Below are positions 1 to 8,480 of a stretch of 13,027 bases of DNA, piece by piece. Numbering within the stretch: the first letter of the stretch is position 1; every line of letters begins with the position of its first letter. Source of the DNA: an archaeon (GTDB taxonomy: Archaea; Asgardarchaeota; Hermodarchaeia; Hermodarchaeales; Hermodarchaeaceae); NCBI GenBank assembly GCA_016550415.1, contig JABXGU010000380.1:1-13027 (forward strand), given 5' to 3'. The notes beneath the pieces were generated by a model. That model saw nothing but the letters and a program-made list of their open reading frames with translations, ran no database searches and was not told the DNA's origin. A program made the translations under genes and the position numbers.

Positions 1-38
1 AAGACTGAGAGGATAACTGTACTCGATATGAGTCGTTT

Positions 39-2678
39 CTAGTGGACTATATCTTGATCTTCATATTGAGTTGGATTATTGTCAAACGTTGATTTGCAAT
101 GAGAAGAACAGAAGAAATACCGTTTTCCTTTGTAGTCGCTAAATAGTTCTGCTGCTGATGTTTCAACTTTCATTTTACAGATCGGGTCAATAGCAATTGC
201 TGGAATAGGCTCTTCACCAACATCACTTACAGATTCTATGTCCAAGTGCTGCTTAGGATGGAATCGTCCAAGCAGAAGTGCATTCGTTACAACACTAACA
301 CTGGAGAAAGCCATGGCGAGAGCTGCAAATTCGGGTCTGAGGATGAGACCAGTGAATGGGAATAGTAGACCAGCAGCTATTGGTAGCAATGTGAGATTAT
401 AGATGAGTGCCCAGAAAAAGTTCTGCTTAATCTTAGACATAGTCTTCTTACCAAGTTCTATCGCTGAGACAACATCTCTAAGATCATCCTTTACAAGTAT
501 GATGTCTCCGGTTTCAACAGAAACATCGGTACCAGAACCAAGAGCGATTCCAACATTAGCCTGAGCCAAAGCTGGTGCATCATTTATGCCATCTCCTGTC
601 ATAGCAACTATATGACCCTCGGATTGGAGCCTTTGAATCTCATTTGCCTTGTCACCAGGAAGCACTTCAGCAAGAACCCTATTGATTCCAACACGATGGG
701 CTATTGCTTGTGCAGTCCTTGCTTTATCCCCAGTAAGCATTAGCACCTCGATTCCCAAATCCTGTAAGCGTAACACAGCATGAGCAGAATGGTCTTTAAG
801 TGTGTCAGCCACTGCCAAGAGAGCAATAAGACTTCCATCCTTCGCTACAAAAACTGTTGTTTTGCCGCCTTCTTGTAATTCGGAGAGCTGTGAAGCAAGG
901 GGACTAATTTCAACTCCATTTTCCATCATAAGAATATCATTGCCCACTAATATTGGAGAACCATCAATGAGTCCTCGGACCCCCTTGCCTGGGATAGATG
1001 AAAAATCTTCAACTGATGGTAATTTGATTTCTTTTGCTTGAACATATTGCACAATCGCTTCAGCTAGCGGATGTTCACTATTCTTCTCAACAGCACCTAC
1101 AATTGTCAAAATTTCTTCAATCTTGGTGTTACTTTTTGGAATGATATCTGTCACTGTGGGTTTTCCAATGGTGAGTGTACCAGTTTTGTCAAAGATTATT
1201 GTGTCAACCTGTGGAATCGTTTCAAGCCCCTCACCTGTCTTAATGAGTATACCATGTTGGGCACCCCTTCCGATACCCACCATTAGTGCTGTCGGTGTAG
1301 CAAGTCCCAGTGCACAGGGACATGCAGCTACAAGTACTGCAATTCCGAAGCTCAAAGCCCTCACCCAAGGCTGAGCTAGAATAATCCATACTAAGAAGGT
1401 TACTAATGAAATAGCCAAAACTATTGGCACAAACACACCAGCAATTGCATCTGCCTTTCGCTGAATGGGGGGCTTCTGAGTCTGTGCCTCTTGAACCATC
1501 TGCACAATCTGGGCAAGAACCGTGTCTTGACCCACTTTAGTAGCGCGTATTCCGAGAATACCATTCTGATTCAAAGTAGCGCCAATAACAGAATCTCCGG
1601 CTGTTCGGCTAACTGGTATTGACTCACCAGTTACCATTGATTCATCGACAGCGGATTTTCCATGGATTACCTCTCCATCAACTGGAATCTTTTCACCTGG
1701 TTTTACTAGTAGGATATCTCCAACTTCAACATCTTCAACAGGAATTGTGACCTCGTCTCCATCACGAATTACAACAGCAACTTTTGCTTGTAAATCCATA
1801 AGCTTACGAATCGCTTGTGATGTACGACCCTTAGCAATAGCTTCAAGAGTACGACCTAATAAGATGAAGGAAATCAGCATAGCAGCTGTGTCATAGAAGG
1901 GCATCAACCCAATTAAGAGAAATGTTGCAGCCACCGAATAAAAGTAAGCTGCACTTGTACCCACTGTTATCAGGGTATCCATGTTTGTCTTGAGATGCCT
2001 TGCAGCTTTGAAACTGGATTTATAAAAAGGATATCCAGCTATGAACTGAATAGGTGTAGTAAAAAAGAAGCCTAATAGGGCTGGAGAAAAAACCGTTGGC
2101 AGGAAAGGAGTAATTACCTGAGGTAGAAACGTTAGAAGAACTACAGGAATTGTCAGAATGACAGAGAATGCCAAAAGGCGAGAATAATAATGAACCTCTC
2201 GTTCCCGCGTCAATGCCTCCCTATCAAAAACTGAAGGAGCACCTTCCAATGCATCAAACCCAACGCCTTGCAAAGTCCGCTTAATGATTTTGTATGTGAT
2301 GAGATCTTCATCATATTCAATGAGCAAACGACCAGAATTAGAAGAAACTGTTGCTGTTATGACTCCTTCAATCTGATTCATTGTTCTTTCTATTGAATTC
2401 TTTTCTTCAGTTGTGGGTTTAGGGGAAAGTGTAAGTGTCATATTTGCCCGTTTTGATGTATATCCAGTTGACTCAACTACCTTCTCTAAAATTTCACGAT
2501 CAACAGTATCTGGCTTATACTCAACAACAGCCTTTTCGCTTAACAGATTAACAGTCGCCCGTACTACCCCTTCTTGCTTTAGAAGAGCCTTCTCAATTGT
2601 AGAGACACATGATGCGCAATGCATACCTTCAATACGCATGGATAGCCGTTTCTCTTCTTTTTGTTTTGTTTTACTCAT
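39..2678 (-). CDS. copA: Cu(I)-exporting P1B-type ATPase with C-terminal YHS domain
   Basis: Membrane pump that couples ATP hydrolysis to Cu(I) export. Domain order in 879 residues: an HMA domain with GMHCASC (Cys21, Cys24); a second HMA-like domain (about 79-145) with no cysteines; paired membrane segments; actuator domain with TGE (350-352); CPC in the transport helix (453-455); phosphorylation motif DKTGT (Asp497); HP (536-537); GDGIND (695-700); then YN (760-761) and MxxSS (789-793), which are the Cu(I)-type signatures of the last membrane helices. Residues 831-870 form an added YHS domain with Cys834, Cys857 and Cys861. The start at 2678 follows AGAGGTGG seven bases upstream. It lies 46 bp downstream of the PadR-TRASH regulator on the same strand, so the two are probably cotranscribed and copper-induced. 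The metal-site motifs make copper (or silver) much more likely than zinc or cadmium. Confidence 0.95.
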   Translation of the reverse strand: MSKTKQKEEKRLSMRIEGMHCASCVSTIEKALLKQEGVVRATVNLLSEKAVVEYKPDTVDREILEKVVESTGYTSKRANMTLTLSPKPTTEEKNSIERTMNQIEGVITATVSSNSGRLLIEYDEDLITYKIIKRTLQGVGFDALEGAPSVFDREALTREREVHYYSRLLAFSVILTIPVVLLTFLPQVITPFLPTVFSPALLGFFFTTPIQFIAGYPFYKSSFKAARHLKTNMDTLITVGTSAAYFYSVAATFLLIGLMPFYDTAAMLISFILLGRTLEAIAKGRTSQAIRKLMDLQAKVAVVIRDGDEVTIPVEDVEVGDILLVKPGEKIPVDGEVIHGKSAVDESMVTGESIPVSRTAGDSVIGATLNQNGILGIRATKVGQDTVLAQIVQMVQEAQTQKPPIQRKADAIAGVFVPIVLAISLVTFLVWIILAQPWVRALSFGIAVLVAACPCALGLATPTALMVGIGRGAQHGILIKTGEGLETIPQVDTIIFDKTGTLTIGKPTVTDIIPKSNTKIEEILTIVGAVEKNSEHPLAEAIVQYVQAKEIKLPSVEDFSSIPGKGVRGLIDGSPILVGNDILMMENGVEISPLASQLSELQEGGKTTVFVAKDGSLIALLAVADTLKDHSAHAVLRLQDLGIEVLMLTGDKARTAQAIAHRVGINRVLAEVLPGDKANEIQRLQSEGHIVAMTGDGINDAPALAQANVGIALGSGTDVSVETGDIILVKDDLRDVVSAIELGKKTMSKIKQNFFWALIYNLTLLPIAAGLLFPFTGLILRPEFAALAMAFSSVSVVTNALLLGRFHPKQHLDIESVSDVGEEPIPAIAIDPICKMKVETSAAELFSDYKGKRYFFCSSHCKSTFDNNPTQYEDQDIVH

Positions 2679-2724
2679 CTAGCGCCACCTCTATCTCCTG
2701 GTCACTTGTCTGCCTTCACCTGAA

Positions 2725-3171
2725 CTAGCCTTCAGCTAGTTGCTGTTTGTATGATGCAGCACAGTGGCTACAACAGAATGCTACCTTTTCCCCATGAATT
2801 TCCTCATAGTGGGCTCCTTCGTAAACCTTGCAGCCACAGCTAGCACATACCTGTAGGTTTGACTCAAAGGCTGCTGCAGTAATGGAGGCGAAACGCCGAA
2901 AGAGTTGTTCTGCAGAACGCTTACCCTTTGCTGTCAATCGGTATTCTCTGCGAGGACGTTTTCCCACAGGTTTATCCCTAGAAGATACAACTCCCTTCTC
3001 TTCCAACATCTGAAGAAAAGGATAAAGTGTCCCAGCACTGAGAGGTCGATTCGTTCTCCGGCGATATTTAGTCATTATGCCATAGCCATGACTGGGAGCC
3101 TCATAGAGGATTAAAAGGATGTAGAATTTGGAAAAATCATCCAATAAGCCTTCAAGGGTTTTTTCACTCAT
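2725..3171 (-). CDS. PadR-family repressor fused to a TRASH metal-sensing domain
   Basis: Probable copper-responsive transcription regulator of 148 residues. Residues 8-95 are a PadR winged helix: a first helix with HGYGI (28-32), SAGTLYPFLQMLEEKG (45-60) as recognition helix and wing entry, and REYRLTAKGK (75-84). The C-terminal part is cysteine-rich: Cys109, Cys112, Cys114, then Cys133, Cys134, Cys137. Cys112-X20-Cys133-X3-Cys137 matches the TRASH pattern C-X(19-22)-C-X3-C known from archaeal copper regulators. In Sulfolobus-type regulators TRASH is joined to an Lrp-type HTH; here the partner is PadR. The start at 3171 is preceded by GGTGG five bases upstream. It is the first gene of a likely two-gene operon with copA and diverges from a YHS-domain gene, which argues for copper sensing and autoregulation. 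That the ligand is copper is inferred from context. Confidence 0.9.
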   Translation of the reverse strand: MSEKTLEGLLDDFSKFYILLILYEAPSHGYGIMTKYRRRTNRPLSAGTLYPFLQMLEEKGVVSSRDKPVGKRPRREYRLTAKGKRSAEQLFRRFASITAAAFESNLQVCASCGCKVYEGAHYEEIHGEKVAFCCSHCAASYKQQLAEG

Positions 3172-3201
3172 TTATTCCACCTTAGGATTATGTCATTAAG
3201 G

Positions 3202-3221
3202 ATATATCTACGTAGATATAT
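3202..3221. promoter_or_regulatory. Perfect 20-bp palindrome, candidate PadR operator
   Basis: ATATATCTACGTAGATATAT is identical to its own reverse complement over all 20 bases. It lies 31-50 bp upstream of the PadR-TRASH start codon and covers the TATA-like element of that gene, so a dimeric regulator bound here would block TBP. The binding protein is inferred. Confidence 0.6.
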
Positions 3222-3231
3222 TAGTAATCAA

Positions 3232-3267
3232 TCCGATATATTAATATTACGGTGTCGATATATCCGA
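3232..3267. promoter_or_regulatory. Imperfect inverted repeat in the YHS gene promoter
   Basis: The arms TCCGATATAT (3232-3241) and ATATATCCGA (3258-3267) are inverted copies with one mismatch and a 16-base spacer. They share the GATATAT core with the nearby 20-bp palindrome and span the likely TATA box and start site of the YHS gene. This is a candidate second operator for the same regulator. Confidence 0.45.
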
Positions 3268-3303
3268 ACAGAAACATACACGAAAGAGTATGGAGGCACA
3301 TTT

Positions 3304-3447
3304 ATGGCAAAGGATCCAATCTGCAAGATGGAAGTTGATGAAAAAACAGCGAAATTTATGTCGGAATATAAGGGGAAAACCTATTATTTCTGCGCACCAG
3401 GCTGCAAAGCTGCATTCGACGAAAATCCTGAGAAATATGTCTCATGA
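3304..3447 (+). CDS. Small YHS-domain metal-binding protein
   Basis: A 47-residue cytosolic protein that is essentially one YHS domain: DPICKMEV (4-11), then YYFCAPGCKAAF (27-38), with Cys7, Cys30 and Cys34 as likely metal ligands. The frame stays open upstream to 3190. I chose the ATG at 3304 because GGAGG lies seven bases before it and the YHS domain begins immediately; the upstream part would read through the promoter. About half of its residues match the YHS domain at the end of the adjacent CopA. By analogy with the TRASH-domain metallochaperone of the Sulfolobus cop cluster, it may carry Cu(I) to CopA or to the regulator. That role is inference; the family assignment is secure. Confidence 0.88.
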   Translation: MAKDPICKMEVDEKTAKFMSEYKGKTYYFCAPGCKAAFDENPEKYVS

Positions 3448-3459
3448 ACATCATGTTCA
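3445..3459 (+). terminator. Short inverted repeat at the end of the YHS gene
   Basis: TGAACATCATGTTCA, arms TGAACA and TGTTCA around a three-base loop, overlaps the YHS stop codon. The following sequence has only a modest T stretch (about 3483-3493). It may be a weak terminator between the convergent YHS and kinase genes, or chance. Confidence 0.25.
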
Positions 3460-3514
3460 GTAATTAGGCTCATCAGATACTCATTTTAGATTTAATCTGT
3501 TCCTGCAACTTGTT

Positions 3515-6500
3515 TTAAGCTAGCGGGAGTGTTATGCGAAAAGCTGCACCTCGATCGCGGCGCCGCCTTAGTAATTTAATTGAGCCACCATAAGCTTCCA
3601 AGATGCGTTGTCCTAGATATAGTCCAAGCCCGCCTCCAGTCGTTGAGACCCCTCGCTGGAAGAGTCTAGGTCGAATTTCTGTGGGGATACCAGGACCATT
3701 ATCTACTACATCGATTTGCACATTGTGGCCTTTAGGCTTCACGATTACTTGAACGGTGGGTTTTTGCCCTGCGTGTTGGGCAGCATTTCGAAAGAGGTTA
3801 TTAAAGACCATTGGGAGTAATCGTCCACCAGCCACTTGTAGGTGACGTATCTCTGGTTTAGCTTCAATCAAGACTTTCAGTTGCTTATGCGCTTTCTCTG
3901 CCTGGGACCCTAATCGTTCTAAGAGGACTACAATCTCTTTTTCAACATCCCTCTCTGGACGAGCAAATATAGTAAGCAGACGTACCATTCGATCTGCCGC
4001 AGCTCTTGTGGCCTCGTTGAATTCATGGAGTTCAGAATCAGAAGACAACAGCATCTCTGCGACTTCGGTATTAGAGAAAATCAGTTGGAGGTCATTTCCT
4101 AGATCATGTCGGAGAATTGAAGCATAGAGTTCTAAGTCGTGATGTGAGTTCCTGAGTTCGATTTCAGCCTTCTTTCGTTCTGTGATGTCAACGAATGTAG
4201 CTTGAACAGCTAGTTCGTCTTCATATTCAATACGTTGAGCTCTGATTTCTACCCAGTGTACCGTTCTATCTTTGTGAATTACACGGAATTCATAAGTCTC
4301 TGGAACAATCTTTCCTGCTATTCGATCTTTGAATCTCCTAAAGAAGAAATCGCGATCCTCTGGATGGACAAGGCCAACTATTCCTTCAGGTGAAAGTGAA
4401 GTTAGTTCATCAGGTATATAGCCTATGATACTTTCCATTCCTTGGTTAGCAAATACTATACGCATTGGAGGTATCTTGGCGATTAGAATTCCTTGAAGAG
4501 AATAATCAACTAGATACCGAAATTTCTCCTCTGACTTACGGAGGGCTTTCTCCATCTGGATACGCTCAGTAATGTCTCGAATTACTACGCCGATACCTAT
4601 AATCTCTTCTTCTTTTTGCATGCGACCTGCGCGTAATTCACTTATTCGTCGAGATCCATCCTTGGCTATTAACTCGTATAATGGGTGAGGAATATTTTCA
4701 CCTTTCAATACTTGTCTAAAGTTTGAAAGGACTGTTTCTAGGGTTTCAGGAGCAAAAACGCCCGAATCTTGTAAGCTTTTTCCGATTAATTCACTTGGCT
4801 TATACCCGAAGTCAGTCTTTACAGCGGGAGAAACACTGAGAAATCGACCCTGCGGATCTAGTACGCAAATGACATCAGATGCTTGTTCGAAGAAGAGGCG
4901 GTATCGCTCTTCACTACTTCGAAGTGCTGCCTCTGCTTGCTTGCTCTCTGTTATATCTGACAAGACCGCGATTGTGCCTTGAATGCTTCTATCTTTTCCT
5001 CGCATTGGAACAGCGTTAACTCTAACTACCCGACGACTGCCATCTTTTGTGATCATTTCAAGTTCATATTTGGACGATTTTTCAGTTTTCCTCTTTTCTG
5101 TTTCTGCCCGTACCTTAATAATTTCTTCTTCGCCAATGATGTCAAAGACAGCCATGCCCAATAATTCCTGTCTGTCATAACCAAGCATATCTGCAAATGT
5201 ACTGTTCACAAAAATAAACTTCTCATCAAGATCTGTTATTCCAACCCCCTCGGGCAATAAAGTGATTAATTCACGATATTGTTCTTCACTTCTTCGAAGA
5301 GCCTCCTCCGCTTCCTTACGATTAGTAATGTCAATTATAGCTGCTTGTATGCCGGGCTGCCCCTGGTACTCGATAAGGCGGGAGAATATCTCAAGCCAAC
5401 GAATCGACCCATCCTTCTGAATGATACGGAATTCATATTGCGGGGGTATTGGCTTCCCTTCCAATTGTTTTCTGAAGCGGCCCCAGACCAAGTCTTGATC
5501 CTCTGGGTGTATCGAATTTTGGACTTTTTCAGGTGGAAAAGATAGCAACTCCTCAACCGTGTACCCCATGATCTCAGCTATGACTGGGTTAGCAAAAACG
5601 ATCTTGAAGTTCTGCAGGATTGCGATTCCTTGCAATGACCCCTCAACTAATGTCCGATATTTACTCTCTGACTCCCGTAACCCTATCTCTGCTTGTTTCT
5701 GATTAGTGATATCTTCCATACTACCCTCATAGTAGAGTACCTTGTCGTCAGTATCCAGAAATGCCCGAGCGTTATCCCTTACCCAGATGGTAGTTCCATC
5801 ATATCGGTGGAATTTTGCCTCGAAACCTCGTACAACTCCTTCCCGCTCCATGAGGGATTGCCACAGCTTACGATCCACTGTATCTGAATAGAGATCAGCA
5901 GCATTGGTCGCAAGTAGGGATTCCCGATCTGGGAAGCCTAACATTTGCACAATTCCAGGGTTGGCATCAATGATTTGACCATCTGGCGTGCTGCGGTAGA
6001 GACCTAAGGGCACACTGTCAAAAAGGCTACGATATCGGGCTTCTGATTCTTGGAGTGCTGTTTCAACGCGTTTGCGTTCTGTGACGTCCTTATCCACACC
6101 TCGATATCCAAGCAAGTTTCTCTCTGCATCAAGAATGGGAACCCCATTAGTTAAGAGACATATTAGGTGTCCATCTTTGTGAAGATTCCAGTTCTCTAAA
6201 TCTATGATTCGGTCCTGCTGCGCTGTGATTTTGGTAAAGATTTTCCTAATCTTTTCCGCTTCTTCAGGAGGCATAAGATCGAAACATGTTTTCCCAAGAA
6301 GTTCCTCAGCTGTGTAGCCTAAAACCTCCTCAATATTACCACTGGCATAAGTGTAGACACCGTTGGCATCGACTTCCCAGATCCAATCAGAGGTGCTTTC
6401 AGCCATGTCGCGGAAGCGTTCCTCACTTTTTTGCAGTGCTATCTCAGCATTCTTACGTTTTGTGATGTCTCTTATCAGAAATTGGTAGCCTTGGGATTTA

Positions 6501-7249
6501 TCTTCCTTCATCAGAATCTTGCTTGTAACATGAAAATATACAGTGGAGCCATCTTTATGCATACCCTTCCATTCCATGCCAGTAGGAGGAACCTTCAAGG
6601 TCTTAAGACCAGTACGGAATGCCTTTAGACCGCGCTGCCTGTCATCAGGGTGGAATAATATTCCGATATGTAATCCAATCATTTCATCTATTGTGTATCC
6701 AAAAATTTTTGCAGCTTTATCAGTGCACATAGTTATGATGGCTTTTCTATCGGTGACATAGATACCATCAGAGAGATTCTCATAAAGCAAACGGTACTGC
6801 ATTTCACTTTCCCGTAATGCTTCTTTGGCTAGTTGTTGTTCGGTTATATCAACGCCAATAGCGATTATCTCTTGAATAGTTCCTTCTTTGTCAGTAATTG
6901 CAGTATTGTCCCACTCGATCAAGCGGCGCTTACCACTTTTTGTTACCCATTCATTGACATAGTGAGAGGGCAACGAACCAGTTATTAATTTCTTAAAGAC
7001 CTGCCGAACAGATGTTCGCTGCCCTTTAGGAATAAGTAAGCTGAAAATGAATTTTCCCATCACTTCTTGACGTGAATACCCGGTAACCTTTTCACATCTT
7101 CTATTGAAGAGGGTGATACGCCCCTTCTTATCCAAACCAATAATAAGCACACCTGCAGTTTCAATAATTTTTTCAAGGCGCTGTTCCTGTCTATCTATCA
7201 CAACAGAATTATTTCTTGGAGTACCTTGCATACGACCCGAATCGGGCAT
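3515..7249 (-). CDS. Cytosolic sensor histidine kinase with eight PAS domains
   Basis: A 1244-residue signalling kinase without signal peptide or membrane segment. Eight PAS/PAC units run in tandem at about 21-140, 148-270, 275-398, 402-523, 526-650, 654-775, 779-903 and 906-1030; seven are introduced by an SE..(Y/F)R linker and most end in DIT..K. The kinase core follows: H-box RHDLGND with phospho-acceptor His1048, N-box NNLFRNAAQHA (1150-1160, Asn1155), G1 DNGPGIP (1183-1189) and G2 GGGLGL (1205-1210). There is no receiver domain, and no response regulator is encoded nearby, so it is an orphan whose partner must lie elsewhere. The start at 7249 has GAGGGG six bases upstream. PAS domains of this kind sense redox state, gas or small ligands; no cofactor can be assigned. 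It converges with the YHS gene and is followed upstream by ftr on the same strand, 182 bp away. Confidence 0.95.
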   Translation of the reverse strand: MPDSGRMQGTPRNNSVVIDRQEQRLEKIIETAGVLIIGLDKKGRITLFNRRCEKVTGYSRQEVMGKFIFSLLIPKGQRTSVRQVFKKLITGSLPSHYVNEWVTKSGKRRLIEWDNTAITDKEGTIQEIIAIGVDITEQQLAKEALRESEMQYRLLYENLSDGIYVTDRKAIITMCTDKAAKIFGYTIDEMIGLHIGILFHPDDRQRGLKAFRTGLKTLKVPPTGMEWKGMHKDGSTVYFHVTSKILMKEDKSQGYQFLIRDITKRKNAEIALQKSEERFRDMAESTSDWIWEVDANGVYTYASGNIEEVLGYTAEELLGKTCFDLMPPEEAEKIRKIFTKITAQQDRIIDLENWNLHKDGHLICLLTNGVPILDAERNLLGYRGVDKDVTERKRVETALQESEARYRSLFDSVPLGLYRSTPDGQIIDANPGIVQMLGFPDRESLLATNAADLYSDTVDRKLWQSLMEREGVVRGFEAKFHRYDGTTIWVRDNARAFLDTDDKVLYYEGSMEDITNQKQAEIGLRESESKYRTLVEGSLQGIAILQNFKIVFANPVIAEIMGYTVEELLSFPPEKVQNSIHPEDQDLVWGRFRKQLEGKPIPPQYEFRIIQKDGSIRWLEIFSRLIEYQGQPGIQAAIIDITNRKEAEEALRRSEEQYRELITLLPEGVGITDLDEKFIFVNSTFADMLGYDRQELLGMAVFDIIGEEEIIKVRAETEKRKTEKSSKYELEMITKDGSRRVVRVNAVPMRGKDRSIQGTIAVLSDITESKQAEAALRSSEERYRLFFEQASDVICVLDPQGRFLSVSPAVKTDFGYKPSELIGKSLQDSGVFAPETLETVLSNFRQVLKGENIPHPLYELIAKDGSRRISELRAGRMQKEEEIIGIGVVIRDITERIQMEKALRKSEEKFRYLVDYSLQGILIAKIPPMRIVFANQGMESIIGYIPDELTSLSPEGIVGLVHPEDRDFFFRRFKDRIAGKIVPETYEFRVIHKDRTVHWVEIRAQRIEYEDELAVQATFVDITERKKAEIELRNSHHDLELYASILRHDLGNDLQLIFSNTEVAEMLLSSDSELHEFNEATRAAADRMVRLLTIFARPERDVEKEIVVLLERLGSQAEKAHKQLKVLIEAKPEIRHLQVAGGRLLPMVFNNLFRNAAQHAGQKPTVQVIVKPKGHNVQIDVVDNGPGIPTEIRPRLFQRGVSTTGGGLGLYLGQRILEAYGGSIKLLRRRRDRGAAFRITLPLA

Positions 7250-7334
7250 ATTAATCCCCTCAAGGTTTTGATTATGAAGACAGCCGCAAGACAGGACAAA
7301 GAGAATATGTCCTATACATAGCTACTAGAATCTC

Positions 7335-7368
7335 TTCTACAATGTAGAATAAGTGTTTTCATATATAC
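7335..7368 (-). promoter_or_regulatory. Candidate promoter and inverted repeat upstream of the PAS kinase
   Basis: Read on the minus strand, GTATATAT (7368-7361) is a TATA-like box. About 25 bases downstream lies TTCTACAATGTAGAA (7335-7349), six-base inverted arms around AAT, close to the expected start site. The leader to the ATG at 7249 would be about 85-90 bases. The rest of the 7250-7431 gap shows no gene. Confidence 0.4.
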
Positions 7369-7431
7369 CCCTCCTGCCAGATATTATTTTGAAGAATCTC
7401 AATAAGAGTGGAATATGATAGCTTCCCTGCT

Positions 7432-8328
7432 CTAATCAATCAATGCTTTCAGGTGGAATTTATGTTGACCAAGTTTGCCGCCAAAATTCGCAGCGGTGAT
7501 CTTCACAAGTCCAGGTATCTTTGTGGCAGCTTGTAGTGCAGCACGCATGCCTGCATCAATTGCTTGTCGATTAAGTCCATTGAGAACGATTTCGAGAACG
7601 CTTGTCACACCTAGAGGTACCTGAGAATCAGGGACCTGTTCGCGAAGAGTTGGGCAGAGAAATGTATTGGTGGAGGCTTTGAGAAAGTCGTATTTTGACC
7701 CTACTTTGCTGCCACTCCGACAGATGCCACCAGGGAATGGAGCAACACACCCATCCACATCGTAGATGGCAGCTACTGCTGCTTCCGCAGCTTTAAGGGT
7801 TCCTTTTGGTGTCTTACCCATTAGGATAAGATTTCCGCCGCCAACGCCCTTAGCAATTCCAAACCGTTGTTCTATAATGAATTCGCCTTCAATGACAGGG
7901 ATACGCCAAAGAAGGAGTTTTTCGCCTACGCGCTTTCGGTTTTCAAAGCCATCACCGAAATATCGAAGTTGATCACCAACATCAACCCATTCTGTGGCGT
8001 CATCTAACGCGTTGTAGACAGCAGTTGTGGGGCATGTGAGAATACATTGACCTGTTCTTTTTCGGAGTTGTTTAGCGAGCTCCTTCGATTTCATTGCTGC
8101 AAAAAGTAAGGTGATGCCTGGTCGTTTATCAGGTGTTTCAGTTTTAGGGATGATTCGATCTATTCCTGCTTCAATTTTGCATTCGATTACAGATGTTGCG
8201 AATCCTGCTGTTGAAAGGGCGGCAGTCTTCACCCAGTTTGGAGTTGCAGCTGTTAAGAGGATGCGCGCAACCATCATATCAAAGGCTTCTGCATATGTAT
8301 CTTCGATTTCTACTCCGTTCAATTCCAT
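7432..8328 (-). CDS. ftr: Formylmethanofuran:tetrahydromethanopterin formyltransferase
   Basis: Cytosolic enzyme that moves the formyl group between methanofuran and H4MPT, the second step of the archaeal C1 branch. The 298-residue length equals the family norm (about 297). The N-terminus MELNGVEIEDTYAEAF is the classical Ftr start, which fixes the ATG at 8328; further family-like stretches are TAATPNWVKTAA (27-38), GVGGGNLILMGKTPKGT (about 166-182) and FPGGICRSGSKVGSKYDF (about 198-215). No good Shine-Dalgarno sequence precedes the ATG (GGGGTTCCCAAT), and a TATA-like element lies about 30 bases upstream, so the mRNA may be nearly leaderless. It diverges from fwdC-mch, whose products act immediately before and after it. 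It could run in the CO2-fixing or formyl-oxidising direction; the sequence does not say which. Confidence 0.97.
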   Translation of the reverse strand: MELNGVEIEDTYAEAFDMMVARILLTAATPNWVKTAALSTAGFATSVIECKIEAGIDRIIPKTETPDKRPGITLLFAAMKSKELAKQLRKRTGQCILTCPTTAVYNALDDATEWVDVGDQLRYFGDGFENRKRVGEKLLLWRIPVIEGEFIIEQRFGIAKGVGGGNLILMGKTPKGTLKAAEAAVAAIYDVDGCVAPFPGGICRSGSKVGSKYDFLKASTNTFLCPTLREQVPDSQVPLGVTSVLEIVLNGLNRQAIDAGMRAALQAATKIPGLVKITAANFGGKLGQHKFHLKALID

Positions 8329-8480
8329 ATTGGGAACCCCAAGTGAATTGGAAATAATTAATAATAGTATTTCCGTACAACCTAAAGCTGTTTATGCTAG
8401 TTCAGGAAAATGGCATGCCCATTAGGGTAAAAAGATGTTCCTACATCTATAGTAGCCATGTCTAATAGGAGATTGAGGCT
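8329..8480. promoter_or_regulatory. Divergent promoter region between ftr and fwdC-mch
   Basis: This 152-bp gap holds an inverted repeat, GGAAATA (8350-8356) and TATTTCC (8368-8374), around the AT-rich spacer ATTAATAATAG. The spacer could serve as a TATA element on either strand: start near 8335 for ftr, or near 8390 for fwdC. TTTATG at about 8391 is another candidate for fwdC. A palindrome centred on a shared TATA element would suit joint control of both units. The binding factor is unknown. Confidence 0.5.
8433..8448 (+). promoter_or_regulatory. Small hairpin/inverted repeat in the fwdC leader
   Basis: AGATGT-TCCT-ACATCT is a perfect six-base stem with a four-base loop, about 20 bases before the ribosome binding site AGGAG (8467-8471) of fwdC. 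It may be an operator half-site pair or a leader hairpin; nothing in the sequence decides between them. Confidence 0.35.

Larger units (their letters stand above)
3172..3303. promoter_or_regulatory. Divergent promoter/operator region of the copper locus
   Basis: AT-rich 132-bp region between the PadR-TRASH gene (minus) and the YHS gene (plus). TATA-like sequence near 3214-3221 read on the minus strand would place transcription start about 20 bases before the regulator ATG. TATA-like sequence at 3235-3249 read on the plus strand would place the other start about 35 bases before the YHS ATG. Both TATA elements overlap or sit inside inverted repeats, which suggests repressor sites. Start positions are inferred from archaeal promoter spacing. 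Confidence 0.6.

Noticed and set aside
3190..3303. Upstream extension of the YHS gene to an ATG at 3190
   Set aside because: It would translate through both promoter palindromes; GGAGG sits correctly for the ATG at 3304 and the YHS domain starts there.
5335..5556. Open frame on the minus strand within the PAS kinase, in another frame
   Set aside because: It lies inside the long kinase reading frame and shows no independent coding features.
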